A stretch of DNA of 64,000 nt from Phenylobacterium sp. (GTDB lineage: Bacteria > Pseudomonadota > Alphaproteobacteria > Caulobacterales > Caulobacteraceae): contig SSMU01000023.1 in the NCBI GenBank assembly GCA_004799545.1, positions 496,001 to 560,000 on the forward strand, read 5' to 3'. Each line of letters begins with the position of its first letter. Position 1 is the first letter of the stretch. This document shows, piece by piece, positions 15,906 through 24,775 of this stretch. The notes below the pieces were generated by a model that did not search any database, had not been told where the DNA came from, and saw only the letters and a program-made list of their open reading frames with translations. A program made the position numbers and the translations under genes.

Positions 15906-16610
15906 ATGCTGACCCTGCATCAGCGCGTCGGGTGGCTCAGGCACCTGGGGATCGCCTGCTTCCAGCAGCACCACCGCGAGCTGGAGCCTGTCTTCCGGCC
16001 CTACGTCGGCGCGGAGGCGGTGGTCGTCGACGTCGGCGCCCACGCCGGCCAGTTCACCAAGCTGTTCGCAGGCATGGCGCCGCAGGGCCGCGTCTACGCC
16101 TTCGAGCCCTCCGTCTACGCCCGCTCGATCCTCAAGCCGGCGGTGGCCTTCAACCGGCTGCGCAATGTGGAGATCGTCCCCACCGGCCTCTCCGACCAGC
16201 CGGGCCAGGCGACACTGAGCACGCCGGTCAAGGAGCGCGGCGGGTTCGGCTTCGGCCTCGCCTCGCTGGCCGGGGTGTCGGGCGGGCGGGTGCGCTCCGA
16301 CCAGACGGTGGAGCTGCAGACCCTGGACGGGTTCGCCCAGCGCGCGGACCTAAAGCGCCTCGATTTCCTGAAGGCCGATGTCGAAGGCTGGGAGGCGCAC
16401 GTGCTGCGCGGCGGCGCCCAGACCCTGCGCCGGTTCCGGCCGGCCCTGTTCCTGGAGCTGTCGGTGGAGGCCCTGGGCCGCGCCGGCGAGACCGCGCCGC
16501 CGATCTGGGACCTGCTCGGGCCGATGGGCTATTCGGCGCTCAAGGCTCCGGAGTTCCGCTCTGTGGCCGCTTTCGACGGCACCAGCGACTATCTGTTCGT
16601 CGCCCGCTGA
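15906..16610 (+). CDS. FkbM family methyltransferase
   Basis: A 234-residue SAM-dependent methyltransferase. The glycine motif VDVGAHAGQFTKLF (residues about 40-53) binds SAM, followed by the FkbM core (VYAFEPS, FLKADVEGWEAHVLRGG). Members methylate sugars or small metabolites, often in surface polysaccharides. It lies 10 bases after the phosphatase gene, probably co-transcribed, and converges with the molybdoenzyme gene. The substrate is unknown. Confidence 0.9.
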   Translation: MLTLHQRVGWLRHLGIACFQQHHRELEPVFRPYVGAEAVVVDVGAHAGQFTKLFAGMAPQGRVYAFEPSVYARSILKPAVAFNRLRNVEIVPTGLSDQPGQATLSTPVKERGGFGFGLASLAGVSGGRVRSDQTVELQTLDGFAQRADLKRLDFLKADVEGWEAHVLRGGAQTLRRFRPALFLELSVEALGRAGETAPPIWDLLGPMGYSALKAPEFRSVAAFDGTSDYLFVAR

Positions 16611-16620
16611 GGCGGCGGCT

Positions 16621-17397
16621 CTAGATCCCGGCGTACCACTCGTAGCCGCGGTCTTCCCAGAAGCCGCCATTGCCGCGGCTGATGTGGGCGAAGTCCGCCA
16701 CCGCCTCCAGGCGCATGACGTACTTGGCCTGCTTGTAGCCCAGCTGGCGCTCGGCCCGCAGGCGCAGCGGCGCGCCGTGCGGCACCGGCAGCGGCCGGTC
16801 GTTCATGTCGTAGGCCAGGAGGGTCTGCGGGTGGTAGGCGTCGATCAGGTCGAGGCTCTCGTAGTACTGGCCGGTGCCGTCGAGGGTCTCCTCGAGCATG
16901 TCGGCGCAGTGGAAGACGATGTAGCGGGCGGTCGGCTTCAGCCCCGCCTGGTCGAGCAGCGGTCCGAGCCGGGCGCCCGTCCACTTGCCGATCGACGACC
17001 AGCCCTCGACGCAGTCGTGGCGGGTGATCTGGGTGCGGGCCGGCAGCTTGCGGAGGTCGGCCAGGCTCAGCGACAGGGGCCGCTCCACCAGCCCATCGAC
17101 CACCAGGCGCCAGTCGGCGAACCCCTTGTCGCGCTGCGCGACGTAGTCCGGATCGTCCGGATTGGTCGAGCCGTTCGGCTTGAAGTCCGGCGAGATCGCC
17201 GTGGCCGGGAATTCCGGCGCCAGGGCCTTGCGGTCGACCACCAGCCGCTGGGCGCGGCGGGTCAGCCCCTCGGCGCTCTTCAGCACCGCTGCGGACCGCG
17301 GGTTTTCGGTGATCTTGTCGCAGGCGGCGAGCCAGAGCCCCGCGACCGAGGCGCCGGCCGCGGTCAGCCAGCCGCGGCGGTTGGTCTCGTGGCTCAT
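16621..17397 (-). CDS. Molybdopterin-dependent sulfite oxidase-family oxidoreductase (Tat lipoprotein)
   Basis: A 258-residue catalytic subunit of the sulfite oxidase / YedY (MsrP) family. The molybdenum-binding Cys is in TRHDCVEGW (residue about 129). The N-terminus combines a twin-arginine-like NRRGWLTAAG with a lipobox WLAAC, suggesting Tat export of a folded, lipid-anchored enzyme. Its start overlaps the stop of the upstream cytochrome b561 gene (ATGA), which should supply electrons. It resembles MsrPQ-type two-subunit systems, but the partner is b561-like, so the substrate is uncertain. Confidence 0.9.
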   Translation of the reverse strand: MSHETNRRGWLTAAGASVAGLWLAACDKITENPRSAAVLKSAEGLTRRAQRLVVDRKALAPEFPATAISPDFKPNGSTNPDDPDYVAQRDKGFADWRLVVDGLVERPLSLSLADLRKLPARTQITRHDCVEGWSSIGKWTGARLGPLLDQAGLKPTARYIVFHCADMLEETLDGTGQYYESLDLIDAYHPQTLLAYDMNDRPLPVPHGAPLRLRAERQLGYKQAKYVMRLEAVADFAHISRGNGGFWEDRGYEWYAGI

Positions 17398-18266
17398 GCG
17401 ACTTCTCCCGCGGCGTCGTTGGCTGGGGCGGCAGGGGCGGCCGTGTCGACCTCGATGGCGTAGCGGCCGGTGACCATCGAGCGGATGTTGTTCCAGGTCC
17501 CCGAGGCCACCACCATCACCAGGTGGACGATGACGAAGCTCACGATCAGCCAGGCGGAGATGAAGTGGATCGAGCGCGCCGACTGCCGCCCGCCGAACAG
17601 GTCCAGCAGCCAGGGCGCGGCGCTGTCGAACCCCGGCGACATGGTCAGGCCGGTGCCCAGCATCAGCGGCAGGAGCACCAGGATCACGCCAAGGTAGGCG
17701 CCCTTCTGCAGGATGTTGTAGGTCCGCGCCTCTTCCCCCTTGGGGAACTTGAGCTGCGCGTGGGTGACGACCTCATGCCAGACGTGGGCGGGCTTCAGCT
17801 GCCAGCCCTTCGGCCACAGGTCGCGCTGGATGTGCCGGGTGATCAGGCTCATGGCCAGGTAGACGAAGCCGTTGATCACGAACAGCCAGGCGAAGAAGAA
17901 ATGCCAGCGCCGGCCGTCGGCCAGGTCGCGGTAGGTGGGCACGGTCGCCCAGGCGGGGAAGCCGCGTGGCTCGCCCTGACCCTTGCCGGACCAGCCGAAC
18001 AGGCCGGTGGTGGTGAACTGGTGGCCGAAGATGATCGTCACGCCCACCGGCTGGCCGGCCCGCTCGGCGGGATCCATCGCCAGCCACGGATGGGCGAACA
18101 CCGACTTGGCGCCCCAGTAGAGCGCCGGATGGGCGTTGAAGATCTGCAGCCCGCTGAGCAGCAGGAAGGACAGCGCCAGCACGTTGATCCAGTGGGTCGT
18201 CCGGGTCACGCCGGCGTGGCGGTAGACCAGGACCTTGGTGGGCTTGCCCGTTCGCGCTCTGCTCAT
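17394..18266 (-). CDS. Cytochrome b561-type membrane subunit
   Basis: A 290-residue inner-membrane haem b protein. The start at 18266 (MSRARTGKPTKVLVYRHAG) begins the conserved N-terminus; upstream in-frame sequence is unrelated. Hydrophobic segments with His residues (RTTHWINVLALSFLLLSG, HFFFAWLFVINGFVYLA, SIHFISAWLIVSFVIVHLVMVV) match the Ni/Fe-hydrogenase/formate dehydrogenase cytochrome b family. The last 20 residues are Ala/Pro-rich. It passes electrons between the quinone pool and the overlapping molybdoenzyme. Confidence 0.9.
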   Translation of the reverse strand: MSRARTGKPTKVLVYRHAGVTRTTHWINVLALSFLLLSGLQIFNAHPALYWGAKSVFAHPWLAMDPAERAGQPVGVTIIFGHQFTTTGLFGWSGKGQGEPRGFPAWATVPTYRDLADGRRWHFFFAWLFVINGFVYLAMSLITRHIQRDLWPKGWQLKPAHVWHEVVTHAQLKFPKGEEARTYNILQKGAYLGVILVLLPLMLGTGLTMSPGFDSAAPWLLDLFGGRQSARSIHFISAWLIVSFVIVHLVMVVASGTWNNIRSMVTGRYAIEVDTAAPAAPANDAAGEVA

Positions 18267-18416
18267 GACCTCACTCCCCGAACCGGTAGTTTGCCATAGC
18301 CAGGCTCCGCTCGCGACCGGGACAGATACGGCCGTCGCCCCGCCTCGGATGCCCCGGAAGGGAACGGCCCCCCTCGCCGCGGCTTGAACAGTTGAGCAAG
18401 CCAAGGAGGCCAAGCT

Positions 18417-18695
18417 ATGGCGGACGAACGCGCCGGCCAACCGCAACCCTCGGGCGACGCCGCGACCCAAAAGATGGCCACCGGCGGCGGCGACAAACCC
18501 GACGAGGTGCAACCACCGACTCCGGCCAAGGATGAGGCCGCGCCGGAACGCTACCCGTCGGTGCGCCAGGACGACGCCATCGAGGCCACCGAGAGCCGCA
18601 GCTTCGACCCTCGTCCGGCGGCCGGCTCCGACCAGCCGACCAATGAGGGCAAAGTCGGCCCCGACGGCAAGCCCGCCGGGGACGACGGCCATTAG
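18417..18695 (+). CDS. Small disordered hydrophilic protein
   Basis: A 92-residue protein with no hydrophobic segment, rich in Asp, Glu, Pro, Gly and Ala, predicted to be disordered (for example GGGDKPDEVQPPTPAKDE). It is supported by a strong AAGGAGG ribosome-binding site 8 bases before the ATG. Its stop overlaps that of the convergent hydrolase gene. The family is unknown to me; a stress-related or hydrophilin-like role is only a guess. Confidence 0.7.
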   Translation: MADERAGQPQPSGDAATQKMATGGGDKPDEVQPPTPAKDEAAPERYPSVRQDDAIEATESRSFDPRPAAGSDQPTNEGKVGPDGKPAGDDGH

Positions 18696-19573
18696 ACCGC
18701 GACAGCCTTGCGAAGGGCGCCAGCGACGATGTCCGGTCGCTCCATGGGTAGGAAGTGGCTCGTGCCGGGGATCGTCTCGATGGCGATCCGGCCGCCAGCT
18801 GTGAGCTCGGCCTCGCGGCCTTCCGTGCGGCAGGTCGAACCCTCGGCGGCGCGCCGGATATCGATCGGGCAGCGGGTCGCGGCGAACGCCGCCCACGGAT
18901 CGTAGTTGTGGGTGCGGAAGTTCGACGCCTCCCACGCCGGCGTGCAGGTGAGCGTCACCTCGCCGTCCGGCGTCTCGCGAAAGCCCGCGGCCACGTAGTC
19001 GGCGACCTGCTCGGGCGTCCAGGTGCGGAAGGCGCCGCGGCCCAGATAGGCCTCCAGGGCGGCCTGTTTGCTTGCAAACGTCGCGCGCCTTCGCATCGCG
19101 CCCTGCACCAGCGGCGATTCGGCGATCGCCTCACGCTGGCTGAGCATCTCCGGCGCCATGATCACCGGATCGAACAGGGCGAGGCCGCGCACCCGCTCCG
19201 GCTCGGCCGCCGCGGCCAGCAGGCTGGAGGTGCCGCCCATGGAATGGCCGGCCAGCACCACCGGCCCCGCCGCCGCGGCCGCCAGGAAGGCCAGGAGGTC
19301 GTCCCGGAACTCCGCCCAGCCATCGCGACCCTCGATCACCGTCGGCAGCGTGGTCGCCCCATGGCCGCGCAGGTCGATGGCCAGGATCCGCATCTCGCCA
19401 GCCAGGGGGGCCAGCAGGCTGCGATAGGTGCGGGCGTTGAAGCCGTTGGCGTGCGAGAAGACGACGTCCACGGGGCGCTCGGCCGGGCCGAACTCCAGCA
19501 CGGCCATCTCGCCGCCGCGGCTCGGCAGGGCGACCCGCCGCGCGCGGGGTTCGTAGCTGACTTTGGCGTCCAT
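18692..19573 (-). CDS. Alpha/beta hydrolase
   Basis: A 293-residue serine hydrolase of the alpha/beta fold. The nucleophile elbow is GHSMGG (Ser near residue 111), an HG-type oxyanion segment lies in FSHANGFN, and the catalytic His is in GTSHFLPMERP. The start at 19573 has AGGGAGGG upstream; earlier in-frame codons would only add unrelated residues. It is divergent from the DUF488 gene. The substrate is unknown. Confidence 0.9.
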   Translation of the reverse strand: MDAKVSYEPRARRVALPSRGGEMAVLEFGPAERPVDVVFSHANGFNARTYRSLLAPLAGEMRILAIDLRGHGATTLPTVIEGRDGWAEFRDDLLAFLAAAAAGPVVLAGHSMGGTSSLLAAAAEPERVRGLALFDPVIMAPEMLSQREAIAESPLVQGAMRRRATFASKQAALEAYLGRGAFRTWTPEQVADYVAAGFRETPDGEVTLTCTPAWEASNFRTHNYDPWAAFAATRCPIDIRRAAEGSTCRTEGREAELTAGGRIAIETIPGTSHFLPMERPDIVAGALRKAVAV

Positions 19574-19625
19574 GGACCCTCCCTCTGGGAATCCCATATA
19601 GGCCTCACCTAAGGGAGGAGAAGCG

Positions 19626-20060
19626 ATGAAGCCGCTTGCGACCATCGGCTACGAGAACGAGACGCAAGGCGTGGTGATCGATCGCCTGAAGCGCGCCGGC
19701 GTGGAGGTGGTGATCGACGTGCGCGCCGTGGCCTCGTCACGGCGAGCCGGCTTCTCCAAGACCCTGCTGGCCGCCAGCCTGGCCGAGGCGGGCGTCGACT
19801 ACCTCCACTTCCGCGACCTCGGCACGCCCAAGCCCGGCCGCGACGCCGCCCGCAAGGGCCACGTCGCCGAGATGCATGAGATCTATGAGGCCCATCTGGC
19901 CGAGCCGGCCGCCCAGCTGCAGCTCGCCCAGGCCACCGAGATCGCCGGCCAGCGCAAGGCCGCCCTACTCTGCTACGAGGCCGACGCCGCCGGCTGCCAC
20001 CGCCGCATCGTCGCCGACCGCATCCGCGAGGCGATCGGGTGTGAGGTTGAGGACCTGTGA
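19626..20060 (+). CDS. DUF488 domain protein
   Basis: A 144-residue cytoplasmic protein of family DUF488: TIGYENETQGVVIDRLKRAGVEVVIDVRAVASSRRAGFSK at the N-terminus and CYEADAAGCHRRIVAD near the C-terminus are typical, with conserved Cys and His. GGAGGAG lies just before the ATG. The biochemical role of the family is not established. Confidence 0.88.
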   Translation: MKPLATIGYENETQGVVIDRLKRAGVEVVIDVRAVASSRRAGFSKTLLAASLAEAGVDYLHFRDLGTPKPGRDAARKGHVAEMHEIYEAHLAEPAAQLQLAQATEIAGQRKAALLCYEADAAGCHRRIVADRIREAIGCEVEDL

Positions 20061-20104
20061 TCTGACGACCCCTCCCGCTTGCGGGAGAGGGTAGGGTGAG
20101 GTGA
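20061..20104. repeat. Palindromic intergenic repeat with CTCACCCTACCCTCTCCC unit
   Basis: CCTCCCGCttGCGGGAGAGG hairpin followed by GTAGGGTGAGG, between convergent genes. Read on the minus strand it shares CTCACCCTACCCTCTCCC with the element at 29845. Member of the dispersed family. Confidence 0.6.
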
Positions 20105-21319
20105 CTAGGCTTCCAGCTCCGCGCCGGTGAGGTCGCAGCCGGCGAGGCGGGCCTGGGTGAGGTCAGCCTCGATCATCCGGGCGCGCCGCGCCGTGGCGCC
20201 GCGCAGGTCGGCGGCGCGCAGGGTGGCCCGCGTCAGGTCGGTGCGCACGAAGCGGCCTTCGGAGATCATCAGCGGGCCGAGCTTGGCGCCGCGCAGGTCG
20301 GCGCGGGTCAGCTGGGCGCCCCGCAACCGCGCGCCGCGCAGGTCGGCCTCGCGCAGGTCCGCGCCGCGGAAATCGCAGTCGGAGAGGTCGGCGCCCTGCA
20401 GCTCCACCCGCTGCATGTCGAGGCCGAAGAAGATGCAGTTGCGGGCGTTGAGGCCGGTCAGCCGGCGGCCGCGCAGGGTGCGCATCGGCCGGAAGTCGAT
20501 CTCCGGCAGGTTCATCACCGCCCCGCTGCGGCCCTGGCTGTCGCAATAGGCCTCGTGGTCGGCCAGCACTTCGTCGAGCGGCCGGTCGTCGATGTAGACG
20601 ATGGGCGGCGGCCCGCGCAGCACCTCGGTCATGTCCACGTCGTCGAGCAGGGCGTGCTCGAGGTTGGCGCCGGCCACCACCGTGCGCTTCATCGAGGCGC
20701 CGGAGAGGTCCGCGCCGCCGAGGTCGGCGCCCGAGAGGTCCGCCCCGTCCAACACCGCCCGCATCAGCCGCGCGCCGTTCATCACCGCCCCGGCCAAGTT
20801 GGCGTCGGTGAAGTCGCTGGCCATGGCGATGGTCGAGGTCATCTGGGCCCCGGCCAGGTTGGCGCCGGCCAGGATGGCGTAGTTCAGCTCACCCGGGCGG
20901 TGCTCGTGCCTAAGGATGCGGAAGCCGTCGAGCTTGTCCTGCAGGGCGATACGGCCCTCGCGCAGGTCGCAGCCGGCGAGGTCGGCGCCGGCCAGGTTGG
21001 CGCCGCGCAGGCAGGCGCCGCGCAGGTCGGCCCGCTTGAAATTGGTGCGCCGGAGGTCGGCTTCCCTGAGGTCCGCGCCGAACAGGATGGCGCGCGACAG
21101 GTTGGCGCCGGCCATCAGCGCATTGGTCAGCTTGGCGCCGGCGAAGTCGGCCTCGCGCAGGTCGAGGCCTTCCAGGGAGCAGTTGGAGAGGTCGGCATAG
21201 GTCAGCGCCAGCCGCCGGCCGCCCGCGCGCCCCGCCAGATACCGCTGGTGGGCGTCGACCGCCTCGCGCAGGCTCTGGGCGTCGAGCGCCAGGTGGTAGG
21301 GTTGAGCTTGGGACGTCAT
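20105..21319 (-). CDS. Pentapeptide-repeat protein
   Basis: A 404-residue protein dominated by A(D/N)Lxx pentapeptide repeats, which fold as a right-handed quadrilateral beta-helix. There are two or three repeat blocks (residues about 45-130, 145-230 and 300-400), broken by non-repeat inserts around LQDKLDGFRILRHEH and around PIVYIDDRPLDEVLADHEAYC. The start at 21319 is preferred because GAAGG lies 5-6 bases upstream; an ATG 8 codons earlier is possible. There is no signal peptide, so it is cytoplasmic. Function unknown; relatives include DNA mimics and effectors. Confidence 0.88.
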   Translation of the reverse strand: MTSQAQPYHLALDAQSLREAVDAHQRYLAGRAGGRRLALTYADLSNCSLEGLDLREADFAGAKLTNALMAGANLSRAILFGADLREADLRRTNFKRADLRGACLRGANLAGADLAGCDLREGRIALQDKLDGFRILRHEHRPGELNYAILAGANLAGAQMTSTIAMASDFTDANLAGAVMNGARLMRAVLDGADLSGADLGGADLSGASMKRTVVAGANLEHALLDDVDMTEVLRGPPPIVYIDDRPLDEVLADHEAYCDSQGRSGAVMNLPEIDFRPMRTLRGRRLTGLNARNCIFFGLDMQRVELQGADLSDCDFRGADLREADLRGARLRGAQLTRADLRGAKLGPLMISEGRFVRTDLTRATLRAADLRGATARRARMIEADLTQARLAGCDLTGAELEA

Positions 21320-21435
21320 GAAAGCCTTCGGATCGGCCACCATGGCGGGCACGCGCTTAAGGAACGGTTGCCCCTTGCGGGTAAAGCGCCGGAATTCGCC
21401 TATTTGGCGAAAAACCGCGCGCCCGGCGGTTCGGC

Positions 21436-22113
21436 CTAGTTCTTCGGCGAGTCCCCGCGGGTCGCCGCCGCGATCAGGGCCGCGATCCGGTCGGTCGAGT
21501 CGGCCGCCTGGTTCAGGATCTGCATCGGACCGGCGCCCGGACGGACGGCCTGGGCCATCTGATTCGCCGCGGTGTGGGCCATGGCGATGGCGGTGTTCTC
21601 CACCCGGCCGAAGCCCGAGGAGGCCATCACGCGGGCCTGGCTGTCCGGATAGATGAAGCCGTAGGTCGGATAGGTCGAGCCGCCCATGTCGCGGTTGGGG
21701 CCGTACCAGACCTTCACCAGGCTCCAGTCGCCGACCTGCGAGACGTCGATCAGGGTGACGTCCTTCTCGATCTTGCCGCGGCTGCCGTCGATCGGCGACC
21801 AGTTGGCGTGGGTGATCTGGATCACCCGGTCGGTCAGCACCTCGCTGACCACGGCCACGTGGCCGAGACGCATGCGCTCGGTGGGCTTGAAGCAAAGCAC
21901 GGCGCCAGTCTTGGGCTGGAAGCCTTCGGCGTAGTGGCCGACGGCTTGGTTCCACCAGGTGTAGGCGTCGCCGAAGATCTGGATGCCGGACACCAGGCGC
22001 GCGAACGGGACGCACTCCCAATAGGTGTCCGCGAAGGCCCCTGCGCTAGGCGCTAGGCTCAGAACGGCCGCGACGGCCAGGGAACCCCATAGGGTCCTCG
22101 GTCGTTTCGACAT
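21436..22113 (-). CDS. CHAP-domain protein, exported
   Basis: A 225-residue secreted protein with a signal peptide ending near AGAFA. The CHAP (NlpC/P60-like) core has the catalytic Cys in ECVPFAR (residue about 34) and the His in RLGHVAVVSEV. CHAP domains usually cleave peptidoglycan peptides. The C-terminal 60 residues (QARVMASSGF onward) are helical and not part of the domain. It probably acts in cell-wall turnover. Confidence 0.88.
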   Translation of the reverse strand: MSKRPRTLWGSLAVAAVLSLAPSAGAFADTYWECVPFARLVSGIQIFGDAYTWWNQAVGHYAEGFQPKTGAVLCFKPTERMRLGHVAVVSEVLTDRVIQITHANWSPIDGSRGKIEKDVTLIDVSQVGDWSLVKVWYGPNRDMGGSTYPTYGFIYPDSQARVMASSGFGRVENTAIAMAHTAANQMAQAVRPGAGPMQILNQAADSTDRIAALIAAATRGDSPKN

Positions 22114-22546
22114 GTTTTGGGCACTCCCCGACGCTTACGAGCCAAGGGATAACCCTATCTCCTCAGGAGTGAAAAGAGGGTTTAGATCGACACACCATGT
22201 GTGGCCGAACGGTCATGCTGTGAATCATCGGGGTCGGGATGACCAATGGCTCGAGACGGTAAGAGCTTAGAAGCCGGAATCCCTAATCCGCGGCTGGCCA
22301 TCCAGGCAACTATGCCCGAGGCCATGTTTTCGAGGCTGTGGATAACCTAGACTATCGTAGGCCAAGAGCTTGCGAATACGCCGCGCCCGGCAGCTGGCGA
22401 CTACGATCACGGACCTGAAACGAAATGAAACAAGGGGAGGCGGCGGCCACGCCCGCTATTCGTGCGGCCACGGGACGGGATGCCGCAGCAGCTTCACAAA
22501 AGCGCGAGTCTTGCTCAAACGCCCGGAAAACAGGCGCCGGGGCGCC
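22114..22546. other. 433-base non-coding interval
   Basis: I see no credible gene on either strand here. It should hold the promoter of the CHAP gene (minus strand; a TCTAAAC -10-like hexamer lies about 65 bases upstream of its start), a perfect DnaA-box 9-mer at 22337, and the 3' end region of priA. Base composition is less GC-rich than the flanking genes. Confidence 0.6.
22337..22345 (-). promoter_or_regulatory. DnaA-box consensus TTATCCACA
   Basis: The plus strand reads TGTGGATAA, an exact match to the canonical DnaA R-box on the minus strand. It is the only exact copy I noticed in the window. Single boxes can occur by chance. Confidence 0.4.
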
Positions 22547-22547
22547 T
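22525..22547 (-). terminator. Weak intrinsic terminator after priA
   Basis: The inverted repeat AGGCGCC (22532-22538) / GGCGCCT (22541-22547) overlaps the priA stop codon and is followed on the minus strand by TGTTTTCC. The stem is GC-rich but the loop is tight. Confidence 0.45.
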
Positions 22548-24709
22548 CAAAGGAAACTGTAGGGGTCGATGTCGATGGCGACTCGCAACGCGCCCCGCGG
22601 CTTCATCCGAGCCCGCCAGGCGGCCATGTAGGCCGAGAGGTCGACGCCCCGGTCGGCGCGCACCAGGAAGCGCTTGCGGCGGCGGCCGCGGATCAGGCCG
22701 AGCGGCGCGTCGGCCGGGCCGTAGACCTCGACGCCGGCCGTATTGGGGGCGGCCTCGGCCATCTCGCGGCAGAATGCGTCCAGCCGGGCTGCGTCGACAT
22801 CGGAGGCGATCACCGCCGCCAGGCGGCCGAACGGCGGCAGGCCGGCGAGCTCGCGCTCGGCCATCTCAGCGGCCACGAAGGCGTCGCGGTCCTGGGCCTT
22901 GAGCGCCTGCATCACCGCATGGTCGGGGGCGTAGGTCTGCAGCAGGGCGCGGCCCGGCCGGTCCTTGCGTCCCGCCCGGCCCGTGGCCTGGGCGAGCAGC
23001 TGATAGGTGCGCTCGGCCGCCCGGAGGTCGCCGCCGCGCAGGCCGAGGTCGGCGTCGACCACGCCCACCAGGGTGAGGTTCGGGAAGTTGTGCCCCTTGG
23101 CGGCGGCTTGGGTCGCCACCAGCACGTCGATCTCGCCGGCCGCCATGGACTCGATCAGCCGCCGGGCCTCGCGCGCGTCGAACACGGTGTCGGACGAGAA
23201 CACCGCCAGCCGCGCCTCGGGGAACAGGGCCTTGGCCTCCTCCTCCACCCGCTCCACCCCGGGCCCGATCGAGACCAGGCTGTCCTTCGCCCCGCAGTGC
23301 GGACAGGCGACCGGCTTGGGCATGGAGAAGCCGGTCAGGTGGCAGACCAGCCGTCCGGAATAGCGGTGCTCGACCAGCCAGCTGTCCGTGTCGGGCGCGG
23401 TCATCCGCTCGCCGCAGGCCTTGCAGAGCACCAACGGCGCATAGCCCCGGCGATTGAGGAACAGCAGCACCTGCTCGCCGCGCGCCAGGGTCTCGCCCAT
23501 GGCCGTCACCAGCGGCGGCGACAGCCAGCGGCCGTGCTCCGGCGGCGTCTCGCGCAGGTCGATGAGGGCGATGTCGGGCAGCCGCGCCGATCCGTGACGC
23601 GCGGAGATCCGCAGCCAGCGGTAGCGGCCGGTCTCGGCGTTGCGCAGGGTCTCCAGCGACGGGGTCGCCGAGGCCAGCACCACCGCGGCCTCCTCGATCT
23701 TGCCGCGCGCCACGGCCAGGTCGCGCGCGTGGTAGATGAAGCCCTCCTCCTGCTTGAAGGAGGCGTCATGCTCCTCGTCGACCACCACCAGCCGCAGCTT
23801 GCGGAACGGCAGGAACAGGGCCGAGCGGGCGCCCACCACGATCCGGCAGGCGCCGGAGAGCACGCCGTCCCACACCCTGCGCCGGGCCGGCGGGGCGACG
23901 TCGGAATGCCATTCGCCAGGCTGGGCGCCGAAGCGGGCGGCGACCCGGGCGATCACCGCCTGGGTGAGCGCGATCTCCGGCAGCAGGATCAGCACCTGGG
24001 CTTCGGGATCGGCGGCCAGCGCCGCGGCGGCGGCCTCCAGATAGACTTCGGTCTTGCCGGAGCCGGTGACCCCGTCCAGCAGCGCCACCTGGAAGCCGCC
24101 CTCGCCGACCATCGCCCTCAGCGCCTCGGCGGCGGCGGCCTGACTGGGGTTCAGCGCCGCGCCCTCGCGGGACGGATCCGGCGCGTCGAAGCGGACTTCC
24201 GGCTCGAGGGTGCGGACCGCCAGCACGCCCTCGTCGAGGAGGGCCTTCACCACCCCGGCCGAGACCCCGGCCGTCCGCGCCAGCTCCGCGCCGCTGACCG
24301 GCGCGCCTTGCGCCGCCGCCAGCACCTTCGTCCGGGCCGGCGTGACGCGCGCCGGCTGCAGGCCCGTCGCCTCGACCACCCGCACCGCCTTCGGCTTCGG
24401 GCCCCGCGCGCCGCGCAGGGCGATGGCCAGCGGCTGGCCGGGCGCATCGACCGCATAGCGCGCCGCCCACTGCACGAACTCCAGGGTGCTGGCCGGCAGC
24501 GGCGGATCGTCCAGCCTCGCCTGCACCGCCTTCAGCGGACGGTTGTGGCCGGCGCCGTCGCGCAAGGCCGCCACCACGCCACGCATCAGGTTCGGGCCCA
24601 GCGGCGCCGCCACCTGGTCGCCCACGGCAAGCTCCATCCCCTCCGGCTCGGCGTAGTCGAAGGCTTCCGGCAGGGGCAGTGGCAACAGGACCGAGGCGAT
24701 GCGGCTCAT
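22547..24709 (-). CDS. priA: Primosomal protein N' (PriA helicase)
   Basis: A 720-residue DNA helicase that restarts stalled replication forks. Walker A is [11 protein letters not shown], the DEEHD box is present, and helicase motifs V-VI include [10 protein letters not shown] and [16 protein letters not shown]. The zinc-binding region is unusual: CKAC, one Cys in CHLTGF, and CPHC are present, but the other paired cysteines of the usual eight are missing. Length is normal. It is divergent from the transaldolase gene. Confidence 0.95.
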   Translation of the reverse strand: MSRIASVLLPLPLPEAFDYAEPEGMELAVGDQVAAPLGPNLMRGVVAALRDGAGHNRPLKAVQARLDDPPLPASTLEFVQWAARYAVDAPGQPLAIALRGARGPKPKAVRVVEATGLQPARVTPARTKVLAAAQGAPVSGAELARTAGVSAGVVKALLDEGVLAVRTLEPEVRFDAPDPSREGAALNPSQAAAAEALRAMVGEGGFQVALLDGVTGSGKTEVYLEAAAAALAADPEAQVLILLPEIALTQAVIARVAARFGAQPGEWHSDVAPPARRRVWDGVLSGACRIVVGARSALFLPFRKLRLVVVDEEHDASFKQEEGFIYHARDLAVARGKIEEAAVVLASATPSLETLRNAETGRYRWLRISARHGSARLPDIALIDLRETPPEHGRWLSPPLVTAMGETLARGEQVLLFLNRRGYAPLVLCKACGERMTAPDTDSWLVEHRYSGRLVCHLTGFSMPKPVACPHCGAKDSLVSIGPGVERVEEEAKALFPEARLAVFSSDTVFDAREARRLIESMAAGEIDVLVATQAAAKGHNFPNLTLVGVVDADLGLRGGDLRAAERTYQLLAQATGRAGRKDRPGRALLQTYAPDHAVMQALKAQDRDAFVAAEMAERELAGLPPFGRLAAVIASDVDAARLDAFCREMAEAAPNTAGVEVYGPADAPLGLIRGRRRKRFLVRADRGVDLSAYMAAWRARMKPRGALRVAIDIDPYSFL

Positions 24710-24775
24710 CGCAGGTCTTTTGCGCTTGCGCCCAAGGCGGCTACAAGGCGCATCCGCAAACTCAGGGTCTTCGCG

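Noticed and set aside
18361..18416. GGAAC upstream of the 92-residue protein as an EcfG/sigma-T promoter
   Set aside because: No CGTT-type -10 lies at 16-17 bases; the bases there are GCTT or CTTG.
20105..22021. A 638-codon minus-strand frame spanning the pentapeptide and CHAP genes
   Set aside because: Only the part up to 21319 has pentapeptide repeats; the upstream part is Arg/Pro-rich out-of-frame translation of the CHAP gene, which has its own signal peptide and catalytic motifs.
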